Source of the DNA: an uncultured Lactobacillus sp. | GTDB lineage: Bacteria; Bacillota; Bacilli; Lactobacillales; Lactobacillaceae | DNA length: 9,319 nucleotides | Direction of reading: 5' to 3' | NCBI RefSeq assembly: GCF_902491705.1 | Contig: NZ_CABUIW010000071.1 | Coordinates: 1-9,319, forward strand | In this document: positions 1 to 5,839 of the stretch, piece by piece | Layout of the letters: each line of letters opens with the position of its first letter | Position numbering within the stretch: position 1 is the stretch's first letter | The notes under the pieces: model-generated | Told to the model about the DNA's origin: nothing | Seen by the model: the letters and a program-made list of their open reading frames with translations, nothing else | The model's database searches: none | Made by a program: the position numbers and the translations under genes

Positions 1-22
1 AAGGAAAAATATATCTTTCTGG

Positions 23-51
23 TATGTAGAAAATACATAAGCTTCTACATA
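23..51. repeat. Inverted repeat upstream of cls
   Basis: A perfect 9-bp inverted repeat, TATGTAGAA at 23-31 and TTCTACATA at 43-51, is separated by 11 nt and lies about 30 bp before the cardiolipin synthase start. No T-run follows the second arm on the plus strand, so it does not look like an intrinsic terminator in that direction. It could be an operator or a leader hairpin. The function is unknown, and DNA upstream is cut off by the window edge. Confidence 0.4.
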
Positions 52-79
52 TTTCCATGTTTTATATAGCAGGAAGAGA

Positions 80-1537
80 ATGATTTGGTGGCATGATTTT
101 TTAAGAATTATCTTTATAACTAATACAATCTTAGCCTTCTACATCGTCTTCCACCGTAGACGTTCTGTTTCTACAACTTGGGCTTGGCTAATTATTTTGC
201 TTATTCTGCCAGTAATTGGTATTACCCTCTATGCTTTCTTTGGGCGAGGTATTTCCCAGGAAAATATTTTTGCCATCAACAAACAAAAGCACATTGGCTT
301 GCGAAATGTGCAAAAATCAATCGAGCAAGCTCCTGAAGTAGCCAGTCCTTCTGACACTTCTAGCGCCGGAGAAATTGCCATCAACTTTTTTAATCATGAT
401 AATGAGTCTCCTTTAACTAAAAATAATAATGTTGAGCTATATACAGAAGGCGAAACTTTCTTTCACGATATGCTTAAAGACATTGTTAGAGCTAAAGAAA
501 CAATTAATATCGAGTTCTATACCTTTTATAGTGACAACATTGGCAACCGCGTTTTGCAATTATTGATTAAAAAGGCACAACAAGGCGTCAAAGTACGCGT
601 AATTTATGACGCATGGGGTTCAATGGGTGCAACCAAAGCTTGGTTTGATCAGCTGCGGGATGCAGGCGGCGAAGTCTTGCCTTTCATCACTTCTAGAAAC
701 ATGATCACCAGATACAGAATCAACTACCACTTGCACCGAAAGATCGTAGTCATTGACGGTAAAATTTCTTGGACAGGTGGCTTCAATATCGGTGACCAAT
801 ACTTAGGTAAGAAAAAGAAATTCGGCCATTGGCGTGACAGTCAAGTGCGCATCGTTGGCTCTGCATCTCTACTTTTGCAAGAACGCTTCGTCATGGATTG
901 GAATGCTTCAGTCAAAAGCCAAGACCAAATCATTCGTTTTAATTCCACCCTATTTCCTGATCTTGATGAAACTAACATCCATCAAGGCGATATTGCTACG
1001 CAAATCGTTTCAGATGGTCCCGATCGTTACACTCCATATATGCGCAACGGTATGATGCGCTTGATGCTGCTTGCTAGAAAAAGATTGTGGATTCAGACTC
1101 CTTATCTGATACCAGATGACGCCGTTTTTGCGGCATGGCAAACAATCGCTATGTCAGGGGTCGATGTTCGCATCATGATTCCTTGCAAGCCAGACCACCC
1201 ATTCATCTATCGCGCTACACAATGGTACGCTAATGAGTTAACTCGCTGCGGCGTCAAAATTTATATCTATGAAGATGGATTCTTGCATGCCAAAACTACC
1301 ATTATTGATGATAAATTCTCTAGTGTTGGCTCAATGAACCAAGATTATCGTTCTTATGATTTGAACTTTGAAGATAATGCCATCTTCTACGATAAAGACT
1401 TCAATACCAAGATGGCACACGTTTTTGAAGAAGACATGAAGCATTCTCACTTGCTTACACGTAGAGAAATAAAAAAGCAAGGTCGCTTGTTGCGAACCTT
1501 GCAAAGTTTCTCTCGGATGCTTTCACCAATCTTATGA
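80..1537 (+). CDS. cls: Cardiolipin synthase (two-HKD phospholipase D family)
   Basis: This enzyme condenses two phosphatidylglycerol molecules into cardiolipin and glycerol at the cytoplasmic membrane. The 485-residue length is normal for bacterial Cls. Two N-terminal hydrophobic segments (about residues 8-22 and 34-54) form the membrane anchor seen in the family. Two phospholipase D motifs follow: H219-x-K221-x4-D226, followed by the usual GG-N-G stretch, and H403-x-K405-x4-D410, followed by GS-N. All catalytic residues are present. The ATG at 80 follows a purine-rich AGGAAGAG and is the only start that keeps the first membrane segment. The stop overlaps by 6 nt the stop of the convergent gene at 1532, so the two transcripts must overlap. 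The last 70 bp also carry a terminator for the opposite strand. Which Cls paralogue this is cannot be told from the window. The family call is very secure. Confidence 0.96.
   Translation: MIWWHDFLRIIFITNTILAFYIVFHRRRSVSTTWAWLIILLILPVIGITLYAFFGRGISQENIFAINKQKHIGLRNVQKSIEQAPEVASPSDTSSAGEIAINFFNHDNESPLTKNNNVELYTEGETFFHDMLKDIVRAKETINIEFYTFYSDNIGNRVLQLLIKKAQQGVKVRVIYDAWGSMGATKAWFDQLRDAGGEVLPFITSRNMITRYRINYHLHRKIVVIDGKISWTGGFNIGDQYLGKKKKFGHWRDSQVRIVGSASLLLQERFVMDWNASVKSQDQIIRFNSTLFPDLDETNIHQGDIATQIVSDGPDRYTPYMRNGMMRLMLLARKRLWIQTPYLIPDDAVFAAWQTIAMSGVDVRIMIPCKPDHPFIYRATQWYANELTRCGVKIYIYEDGFLHAKTTIIDDKFSSVGSMNQDYRSYDLNFEDNAIFYDKDFNTKMAHVFEEDMKHSHLLTRREIKKQGRLLRTLQSFSRMLSPIL
1471..1502 (-). terminator. 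Intrinsic terminator of the minus-strand membrane protein gene, inside cls
   Basis: Read on the minus strand, GCAAGGT (1502-1496) and CGC (1494-1492) pair with GCG (1486-1484) and ACCTTGC (1483-1477). There is one bulged base and a 5-nt loop, and six T residues follow at once (1476-1471). This is a classic Rho-independent terminator about 30 nt after the stop of the convergent gene. On the plus strand the hairpin is not followed by a T-run, so it should not stop cls transcription. Confidence 0.8.
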
Positions 1538-2011
1538 TTGGACTTCAACAGAAATATTTTCTCCAATGTATTTTTGAATAGCTGGCAATACATCATTAGC
1601 ATGAGCGCGAAAACGCATCATGTAAGACTTATTAGTATTGGTATTAAAAATAGCTACGAGCAATGGCTTCTTTTCACTTGGAATATCAATCAAAGTGACG
1701 TTGGCAATTTCATCATATTTAACAGTCCGCTTGAAGTAGCCTGAGATGACTAACTTCTTAGCGCTAAAGCCTGAAAAGCCGTCGACAATACTGATTAATA
1801 AGAATAAGGCCAAGAAGACGTTCAAACCTGGATCGCCCTTTTCAATATAGTTCCAGGTAAAGCCTAGCCAAATAAAGATGACCGCCCAAACAATTGAGGA
1901 GACGCGATAACGACCGCGAAATTCGATCTTAGCTTGCCAATACCAGCTGTAACAAGCATAAGCCAACATTAAAACATTAACTACGATATAAAAATAGGAC
2001 ATGTATGTCAT
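1532..2011 (-). CDS. Small membrane protein with a C-terminal soluble domain, unknown function
   Basis: I do not recognise a named family with certainty. The 159-residue protein has three likely membrane helices (about residues 5-23, 39-57 and 66-83). A soluble tail of about 70 residues follows and begins GFSAKKLVISGYFKRTVKYDEI. That pattern of a short strand, a hydrophobic patch and then a basic 'K-Y-x-E-I' stretch resembles the PH-like tails of some Firmicute membrane proteins (DUF5673-like); this is an inference from pattern only. The start is set at the ATG at 2011 because GAGGAG (2026-2021) lies 9 nt upstream and a TATAAT on this strand lies at 2048-2043. A longer reading from 2095 would place the promoter inside the gene. 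The gene is divergent from the sirtuin gene and convergent with cls. Confidence 0.8.
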   Translation of the reverse strand: MTYMSYFYIVVNVLMLAYACYSWYWQAKIEFRGRYRVSSIVWAVIFIWLGFTWNYIEKGDPGLNVFLALFLLISIVDGFSGFSAKKLVISGYFKRTVKYDEIANVTLIDIPSEKKPLLVAIFNTNTNKSYMMRFRAHANDVLPAIQKYIGENISVEVQS

Positions 2012-2020
2012 AAAAAAATT

Positions 2021-2026
2021 CTCCTC
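2021..2026 (-). promoter_or_regulatory. Ribosome binding site fixing the start at 2011
   Basis: CTCCTC on the plus strand reads GAGGAG on the minus strand, 9 nt before the ATG at 2011. It supports MTYMSYF as the N-terminus rather than an upstream in-frame ATG at 2095 or the ATG three codons further in. Confidence 0.8.
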
Positions 2027-2042
2027 AACATTTATTTTTTCT

Positions 2043-2048
2043 ATTATA
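2043..2048 (-). promoter_or_regulatory. -10 box for the 1532-2011 gene
   Basis: The minus strand reads TATAAT here (ATTATA on plus), about 17 nt upstream of the GAGGAG ribosome site. The matching -35 region (around 2066-2072, TTTAAT) is poor. This element sits back to back with the plus-strand -10 at 2063-2068. Confidence 0.5.
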
Positions 2049-2062
2049 ACAAAAGCCTGAAC

Positions 2063-2068
2063 TATAAT
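2063..2068 (+). promoter_or_regulatory. -10 box for the sirtuin operon
   Basis: A perfect TATAAT lies 32 nt before the ATG at 2101, leaving room for a short leader with the GAGAGG ribosome site (2087-2092). No good -35 is visible at the right distance. It probably drives the sirtuin, alkyltransferase-like and TerC genes together. Confidence 0.55.
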
Positions 2069-2100
2069 TAAAGATAGGAACTTTTTGAGAGGCAAATAAA

Positions 2101-2802
2101 ATGAATCATGATGATTTAAACAAATTGCAGCAAGATTTAGATAATGCTAAACATGTTGTCTTCTTAACGGGAGCCGGTGTATCTACACACTCCGGCATCC
2201 CCGATTACCGCTCCAAAAACGGTATTTATAATGGCGTACAAGAAAGTCCTGAGACTATTTTAAGTGAGAGCACTTTATATAATCGTCCAGAATTCTTCTA
2301 TCACTTCGTGATGAACAACATGTATTTCCCTGATGCCAAGCCAAATTTAATCCATGAAAAAATTGCACAAATCTGCAATAAAAAAGGCGATTTAATCACC
2401 CAAAATATTGATAGATTGGATACAAAAGCTGGCAATAAGCATGTAACAGAATTCCATGGTAACTTATATAATATATATTGCACCAAATATCATCAGCCCG
2501 TTTCTTATGATGAATATGCTAAAAGTTACATCCATAATTGCGGCGGGATTATTCGCCCAGGCATCGTGCTTTATGGTGAATCAATTAACCCTGAAACGCT
2601 AAATAAATCTGTTAACGTTATGCAAAAATCAGACTTAATTATCATCAGTGGCACTAGCTTTGTGGTTTATCCATTTGCGCAATTATTAGCTTATCGCAAA
2701 GAAAACGCAAAAATTTATTCAATCAATAAAACAGAAATTCCTGCTCCTGGTGTAACCCAAATCATTGGAGACGCACTCGATGCATTTAAGCAATTGAATT
2801 AA
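2101..2802 (+). CDS. Sir2-family NAD-dependent protein deacylase (sirtuin)
   Basis: Sirtuins remove acyl groups from lysine side chains in the cytoplasm and consume NAD+, producing nicotinamide and O-acyl-ADP-ribose. The 233-residue length fits the small bacterial type. Visible motifs in order are the NAD-binding GAGVSTHSGIPDYRS from residue 24, TQNID from about residue 100, the catalytic His119 in FHGN, GIVLYGE, and SGTSFVVYP near the end, where NAD is held. The zinc site is unusual: only Cys127 and Cys147 (the Cys of CGG before RPG) remain of the usual four cysteines, with His131 and His145 close by. The ATG at 2101 follows GAGAGG at 8 nt. It is first in a likely operon with the alkyltransferase-like and TerC genes, since no terminator is seen after it. 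The family call is secure; substrates are unknown. Confidence 0.92.
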   Translation: MNHDDLNKLQQDLDNAKHVVFLTGAGVSTHSGIPDYRSKNGIYNGVQESPETILSESTLYNRPEFFYHFVMNNMYFPDAKPNLIHEKIAQICNKKGDLITQNIDRLDTKAGNKHVTEFHGNLYNIYCTKYHQPVSYDEYAKSYIHNCGGIIRPGIVLYGESINPETLNKSVNVMQKSDLIIISGTSFVVYPFAQLLAYRKENAKIYSINKTEIPAPGVTQIIGDALDAFKQLN

Positions 2803-2849
2803 AATAGTTGATTTGTTATCCTTAGACTACCAACATTTTAAGCAATATG

Positions 2850-2857
2850 GGTGGTGA
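2850..2857 (+). promoter_or_regulatory. Ribosome binding site setting the start at 2863
   Basis: GGTGGTGA differs by one base from the ideal GGAGGTGA and lies 5 nt before the ATG at 2863. Two GTG codons in the same frame (2851 and 2854) fall inside this site, so they are unlikely to be the start. Confidence 0.75.
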
Positions 2858-2862
2858 AAAAC

Positions 2863-3381
2863 ATGACAGAGTTTTTTTATTATGATTACGTTACCATTGA
2901 GCCATGGACTTATTTTTTAACGGCTTCAGAGTTCGGTTTGACATATGTAGGGCTTAAAGGGGATGAAACTGTTTCGCCTATTTTCAGTTTCTACCCTCAC
3001 CGAATGCTCGTGCGTAATCCGCAAAAAATGGCACCATATATTCAACAATTAAAGGAATACTTTGCTGGAACACGCAAGAAATTTGATGTTCCAATCGATA
3101 TTTCTGATTTTGGCACTGAATTTCAACGAAGAGTGTTAACTGCTGTGCAGCAAATACCTTATGGAATGACTGTCAGCTATGGGGATGTCGCAACTAGCTT
3201 GCCTGACGCAACTTCTTCTCGCTCAGTAGCACATGCTGTTGCTCTTAACCCAGCACTAATTTTTATCCCAGACCACAGAGTTATCCTATCTAATAACCAG
3301 GTAGGAACATATCGTTTGGGACAAAAAGAAAAAATTAGATTAATTGAATTAGAAAAGAGTCATTTGCATGGCAATTCTTAA
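2863..3381 (+). CDS. O6-alkylguanine-DNA alkyltransferase homologue lacking the active-site Cys (ATL-like)
   Basis: The family (Ogt/MGMT) repairs O6-alkylguanine by moving the alkyl group onto a cysteine in PCHRV. Here the motif is P-D-H-R-V, with Asp137 in place of that Cys, so the suicide transfer cannot occur at this position. The rest of the DNA-binding domain is intact: PYGMTVSYGDVA, the arginine finger at Arg120 in SRSVAHAVALNP (the usual VG is VA-H), the Asn-Pro pair, and a closing LIELEK that keeps the conserved Glu. An N-terminal domain of about 85 residues is also present, as in full-length Ogt. Known alkyltransferase-like (ATL) proteins carry Trp at this position and bind damaged bases to flag them for repair; a similar role here is inference. 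The length is 172 residues from the ATG at 2863. The gene overlaps the next by 14 nt, so the two are probably translationally coupled. Confidence 0.88.
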   Translation: MTEFFYYDYVTIEPWTYFLTASEFGLTYVGLKGDETVSPIFSFYPHRMLVRNPQKMAPYIQQLKEYFAGTRKKFDVPIDISDFGTEFQRRVLTAVQQIPYGMTVSYGDVATSLPDATSSRSVAHAVALNPALIFIPDHRVILSNNQVGTYRLGQKEKIRLIELEKSHLHGNS

Positions 3382-4159
3382 ACTGTACGCGCCCTTTTTC
3401 GACGGTAATAATTGGTTGCACGTTCTAACAAGCGGCAAAGACTGGATGATTATTCTTACTTTAATCATTATGGAGTGTCTACTTTCAGTTGATAATGCCG
3501 TAGTGTTAGCAGCTCAAACCCAAGTATTGCCTACTAAATCTGAAAAAGAAAAATCCCTGATCTATGGACTTTGGGGAGCATATCTCTTTAGATTTATCGT
3601 TATCGGGATTGGTACTTATTTGATCAACTTCTGGGAAATCAAATTAGCCGGCAGTATTTACTTATTTTACTTATCGTTTAAGTTCTTCTACGATCAGCGC
3701 CACCCTAAACAAGCAGCTGAACATGAAAAGGAGAAAGAAGAACGTGAAGCTAAACGTCATAAAGGAAAAAAGAAGAAGAAAAAACATGTCCTCTCTCTTT
3801 TCTGGCGGACAGTTATTTCGATTGAATCAATGGATATTGTCTTTTCAATCGACTCTGTTCTTGCGGCATTGGCTATTTCAGATAACCCAGTAGTTGTTTT
3901 AATCGGTGGGATGATCGGTATCCTCTGTATGAGAGGTGTAGCTGAAATCATCATCAAATTGATGGATATCATTCCAGAATTACAGCCAATGGCTTATGTT
4001 TTAATCGCCATTATTGCATTAAAATTACTTTTAGCTCTGCCACCACTCAGATGGGAAATGCCTAACACTGCATTTGCAATCATTGTATTTGTAATATTGG
4101 GAGCAACCATTATTTTCCACTTCTGGCGCATTAAAAAGCATGGCCATAAACATATTTAA
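3368..4159 (+). CDS. TerC-family integral membrane protein (probable metal ion exporter)
   Basis: TerC-family proteins are membrane proteins. Some characterised members (Alx, YkoY, YceF) export manganese or load it onto secreted enzymes. The 263 residues contain the two family signatures: MECLLSVDNAVVLA with Glu36 and Asp42, and IESMDIVFSIDSVLAA with Glu153, Asp156 and Asp162. These are acidic residues buried in membrane helices. Seven or so helices are visible. A long charged cytoplasmic loop (about residues 112-142) separates the halves; it is rich in Glu then Lys, with six lysines in a row near its end. The start overlaps the upstream gene by 14 nt and has only a weak AGAAAAGAG ribosome site, which fits coupling. 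The bidirectional terminator at 4164-4200 follows. No manganese riboswitch (yybP-ykoY) is visible before this operon. The metal is inferred from the family. Confidence 0.9.
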   Translation: MAILKLYAPFFDGNNWLHVLTSGKDWMIILTLIIMECLLSVDNAVVLAAQTQVLPTKSEKEKSLIYGLWGAYLFRFIVIGIGTYLINFWEIKLAGSIYLFYLSFKFFYDQRHPKQAAEHEKEKEEREAKRHKGKKKKKKHVLSLFWRTVISIESMDIVFSIDSVLAALAISDNPVVVLIGGMIGILCMRGVAEIIIKLMDIIPELQPMAYVLIAIIALKLLLALPPLRWEMPNTAFAIIVFVILGATIIFHFWRIKKHGHKHI

Positions 4160-4163
4160 AGTT

Positions 4164-4200
4164 AAAAAAAGAGCCTATTCTGTTCTGAATAGGTTCTTTT
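4164..4200. terminator. Bidirectional intrinsic terminator
   Basis: GAGCCTATTC (4171-4180) pairs with GAATAGGTTC (4187-4196), including one G-U pair, around a 6-nt loop. TTTT follows on the plus strand, and seven T residues follow on the minus strand (AAAAAAA at 4164-4170). It sits 4 nt from the stop at 4204 and 4 nt from the stop at 4159, so it should end both converging transcripts. Confidence 0.9.
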
Positions 4201-4203
4201 AGT

Positions 4204-4419
4204 TTAGAAAAATGAAACGATTATGCAAATCACACCTAAAAAAGCTAAAACTCCAGCAACGATGTAACCTTCCCATAGGCCAAAGCCCCAATACTTATCA
4301 GTAGTAGCAGTTCCATTATTACTAGTCTTGTATTTTAGATATCCTTGAGTGCGACGATAAGCAAATGCACCGACAACAAGTAATAAAATACCAACGATAG
4401 GTAAAATAATGTGATACAT
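4204..4419 (-). CDS. Small two-helix membrane protein, unknown function
   Basis: I do not recognise the family. The 71 residues have a hydrophobic helix at about 3-19 followed by a basic turn (YRRTQGYLKYK), a Ser/Asn/Thr-rich hydrophilic stretch, and a second helix at about 50-70. The two helices probably form a hairpin with a short polar loop. AGGAG (4431-4427 on the minus strand) lies 7 nt before the ATG at 4419, which supports a real gene. It follows the DUF488 gene by 45 nt on the same strand, so the two may be co-transcribed. The bidirectional terminator lies just after its stop. Confidence 0.75.
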   Translation of the reverse strand: MYHIILPIVGILLLVVGAFAYRRTQGYLKYKTSNNGTATTDKYWGFGLWEGYIVAGVLAFLGVICIIVSFF

Positions 4420-4432
4420 TATAAAACTCCTG

Positions 4433-4445
4433 AGAGCAATGCTCT
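4433..4445 (-). other. Small hairpin before the ribosome site of the 4204-4419 gene
   Basis: AGAGC (4433-4437) and GCTCT (4441-4445) are perfectly complementary around a 3-nt loop. On the minus strand the hairpin lies directly upstream of the AGGAG ribosome site, where it could affect translation or messenger stability. The stem is only 5 bp, so it may be chance. Confidence 0.3.
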
Positions 4446-4450
4446 AACTT

Positions 4451-4490
4451 TGTTGAAAATTATTTCATAACTTATTTTCAACATATTTTT
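4451..4490. repeat. 10-bp inverted repeat spanning the DUF488 stop, terminator-like on the plus strand
   Basis: TGTTGAAAAT (4451-4460) and ATTTTCAACA (4474-4483) are perfect complements with a 13-nt gap. The DUF488 stop codon (4467-4465) lies inside it. On the plus strand the second arm is followed by TATTTTTTT, which looks like a weak terminator for antisense transcription. On the minus strand no T-run follows. The stem is AT-rich. Confidence 0.4.
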
Positions 4491-4824
4491 TTAATACAAC
4501 CGCTTGATTATGTTTTAAATTTTTTGCTCCGTATAAAAATAATACATTTCCTGACTTCAATTTTTCTTTTACCGTATTAATAAAATCAGGTGTTAAATCA
4601 TTGGCGTTAAGTTCATCGATATATCGTTTCTCAAATTCGGGAAATTTATCATCTTCATGATTGAACCACTTACGTAGATCATTCGTTGGGGCAATTTGTT
4701 TATCCCATTCATCTAATGCAGCCTTGATTTTACTAATTCCTCGCGGCCACATGCGGTCTACTAATATTCTATACCCATCAGGCTGATCATGATCATAAAT
4801 TCTAACTAATTTAATTTCTGACAT
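4465..4824 (-). CDS. DUF488 family protein
   Basis: A 119-residue soluble protein that matches the YeaO-like DUF488 family. Conserved blocks are visible: VDRMWPRGISK at about residues 22-32, LDEWDKQIAPTNDLRKWFNH (Asp/Trp, then A-P, then L-R-K-W-F-x-H) at about 37-56, and a C-terminal block with LFLYGAKN and HNQAVVLKKY. The function of the family is not known. The start is secure: CCTC (4836-4833) reads GAGG on the minus strand, 8 nt before the ATG at 4824. The gene is divergent from the DNA glycosylase, with a short intergenic gap of 63 bp holding the promoters for both. Nothing in the neighbourhood suggests a specific job. Confidence 0.9.
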   Translation of the reverse strand: MSEIKLVRIYDHDQPDGYRILVDRMWPRGISKIKAALDEWDKQIAPTNDLRKWFNHEDDKFPEFEKRYIDELNANDLTPDFINTVKEKLKSGNVLFLYGAKNLKHNQAVVLKKYVENKL

Positions 4825-4874
4825 TTGAAATTCCTCATTTCTTCTTTTAGTGTATTACTAAAGATACTTAAAAC

Positions 4875-4881
4875 AAGAAGG
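4875..4881 (+). promoter_or_regulatory. Ribosome binding site fixing the glycosylase start at 4888
   Basis: AAGAAGG lies 6 nt before the ATG at 4888. An earlier in-frame ATG at 4825 would add a 21-residue hydrophobic/basic lead that overlaps the divergent gene's ribosome site and has no good ribosome site of its own. Confidence 0.75.
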
Positions 4882-4887
4882 CATTAT

Positions 4888-5520
4888 ATGGACTACGCAG
4901 AATATTTTACTAATCGGCCTACTGACGAGATTACTTGCGATTTAATTGGGCGACCTTTAATTTTTAATAATGGTCAGGAAAAGCTCGGCGGCTATATCGT
5001 TGAAGCAGAAGCATATATGGGAAAGCTCGATCGGGCAGCTCATGCTTATGGTGGACATCGCAGTCCGGCAAACGAAGGCCTTTATCGGCGAGGTGGAACA
5101 ATTTATATCTATGCTCAGCGTCAATATTTTTTCTTTAATATTGCCTGTCAAAAACAAGATGAGCCACAAGGAGTTTTAATTCGTGCCATCGAACCTATTT
5201 GGGGAATTGACACAATGGTCAAGAATCGCAGTGGCAAAAGTGGCGTCTTACTTACCAACGGTCCTGCCAAGATGATGCAAGCCTTTGGCATTCATGATAA
5301 AAATTGGAATCTGCATTTTCTGTCTGACTCACCTTTTGCCATCGATTTAAATGACCAACATAAACGTATTGCCCAGGAAATAACTGCAGATAAACGCGTA
5401 GGCATTAATCAATCTGATCCTGTCTGGGCTAATAAAAAATTACGCTTTTATGTTGCAGGAAATCCCTATGTTTCAGATATGAAGAAAAGAGATTTCGCTT
5501 ACAATAACGGTTGGGCTTGA
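4888..5520 (+). CDS. 3-methyladenine DNA glycosylase (AAG/MPG family)
   Basis: This base-excision repair enzyme removes alkylated purines such as 3-methyladenine by flipping them out of DNA and cutting the N-glycosidic bond. The 210-residue length matches bacterial AAG proteins. Visible motifs are GGYIVEAEAYMG, which contains the expected catalytic Glu, the AAH that lines the base pocket, GVLIRAIEP, and LTNGPAKMMQAFGI. The segment after GTIYIY is AQRQYFFFN, one residue shorter than the human enzyme, and lacks the tyrosine that in human AAG (Tyr162) is pushed into the DNA gap. The catalytic residues appear intact, so activity is still expected. No terminator is visible after the stop; the next promoter's -35 overlaps the stop codon. 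The start at 4888 follows an AAGAAGG site. Confidence 0.93.
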   Translation: MDYAEYFTNRPTDEITCDLIGRPLIFNNGQEKLGGYIVEAEAYMGKLDRAAHAYGGHRSPANEGLYRRGGTIYIYAQRQYFFFNIACQKQDEPQGVLIRAIEPIWGIDTMVKNRSGKSGVLLTNGPAKMMQAFGIHDKNWNLHFLSDSPFAIDLNDQHKRIAQEITADKRVGINQSDPVWANKKLRFYVAGNPYVSDMKKRDFAYNNGWA

Positions 5521-5545
5521 CAAATTCTCGTTTTTCTTTTAATCT
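5517..5545 (+). promoter_or_regulatory. Promoter of the lysine riboswitch and importer
   Basis: A perfect TTGACA (-35) at 5517-5522 overlaps the stop codon of the glycosylase gene. At a 17-nt spacing the -10 is TAATCT (5540-5545), a 3 of 6 match. A better AATAAT at 5558-5563 lacks a matching -35. The start of the transcript is therefore around 5552, leaving about 20 nt before the aptamer. Confidence 0.5.
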
Positions 5546-5574
5546 TTTTATCAGTTAAATAATTTTCCAATGCA

Positions 5575-5733
5575 ATAGAGGTTGCGACAATCACGAGATA
5601 ATTCAGAGTTCGCGAAGACAATGAAGATTATCTTAGGACTGCCGCCGAAATGGATTAATGTTCGCGTGTTAATCTGTTGGGCTATAGAACAATATTCTAT
5701 AGACTGTCCTGGTTAGTCCCCAGGGAGCGCTAT
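5575..5733 (+). ncRNA. Lysine riboswitch aptamer (L-box)
   Basis: A five-helix lysine-sensing RNA is visible. P1 pairs ATAG (5575-5578) with CTAT (5730-5733). P2 starts as GGTTGC (5580-5585) with GCCGCC (5641-5646, one mismatch) and continues as AGATAAT (5596-5602) with ATTATCT (5627-5633). P3 is GATTAA (5653-5658) with TTAATC (5669-5674). P4 is CTATAGAA (5682-5689) with TTCTATAG (5695-5702), a perfect 8 bp. P5 is CCTGG (5708-5712) with CCAGG (5720-5724). Loops L2 and L3 contain CGCGAA (5611-5616) and TTCGCG (5661-5666), perfect complements that make the known kissing contact. Family core bits AGAGG-TTGCGAC, GCCGCCGAA and GGGAGCGCTAT are in place. Lysine binding should favour the downstream terminator and shut off the importer. 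Confidence 0.93.
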
Positions 5734-5763
5734 AAGATTTGGTTTAAACACTGATGATTATGA

Positions 5764-5799
5764 CACCTCGCTATTCATGGAACAGCGAGGTTTTTATTT
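5764..5799 (+). terminator. Riboswitch-controlled intrinsic terminator
   Basis: ACCTCGCT (5765-5772) pairs perfectly with AGCGAGGT (5784-5791) around an 11-nt loop, followed by TTTTT and then ATTT. It lies 31 nt after the aptamer and about 54 nt before the importer start at 5853. The aptamer's 3' strand contains AGCG (5726-5729), which could pair with CGCT (5769-5772) to open the terminator, but that 4-bp contact is weak evidence. Termination should occur when lysine is bound. Confidence 0.85.
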
Positions 5800-5839
5800 A
5801 CGCTTTATTGTATTGGCTTTATGTTAAAACTATTTTTTC

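Noticed and set aside
834..1055. Open frame of 73 codons on the plus strand inside cls
   Set aside because: It lies fully in a well-supported gene in another frame, has no ribosome site, and shows no recognisable motif.
1538..1560. Short AGAAA/TTTCT palindrome after the cls stop as a cls terminator
   Set aside because: The stem is five bases with no T-run after it, so it does not qualify as an intrinsic terminator.
3757..3790. A-rich run as a possible slippage or frameshift site in the TerC gene
   Set aside because: The frame continues normally on both sides and encodes a lysine-rich loop usual for this family, so there is no sign of a break.
5808..5836. Possible second promoter between the riboswitch terminator and the importer
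   Set aside because: TTGTAT and TATTTT at 17-nt spacing match poorly, and a start there would leave almost no leader before the ribosome site.
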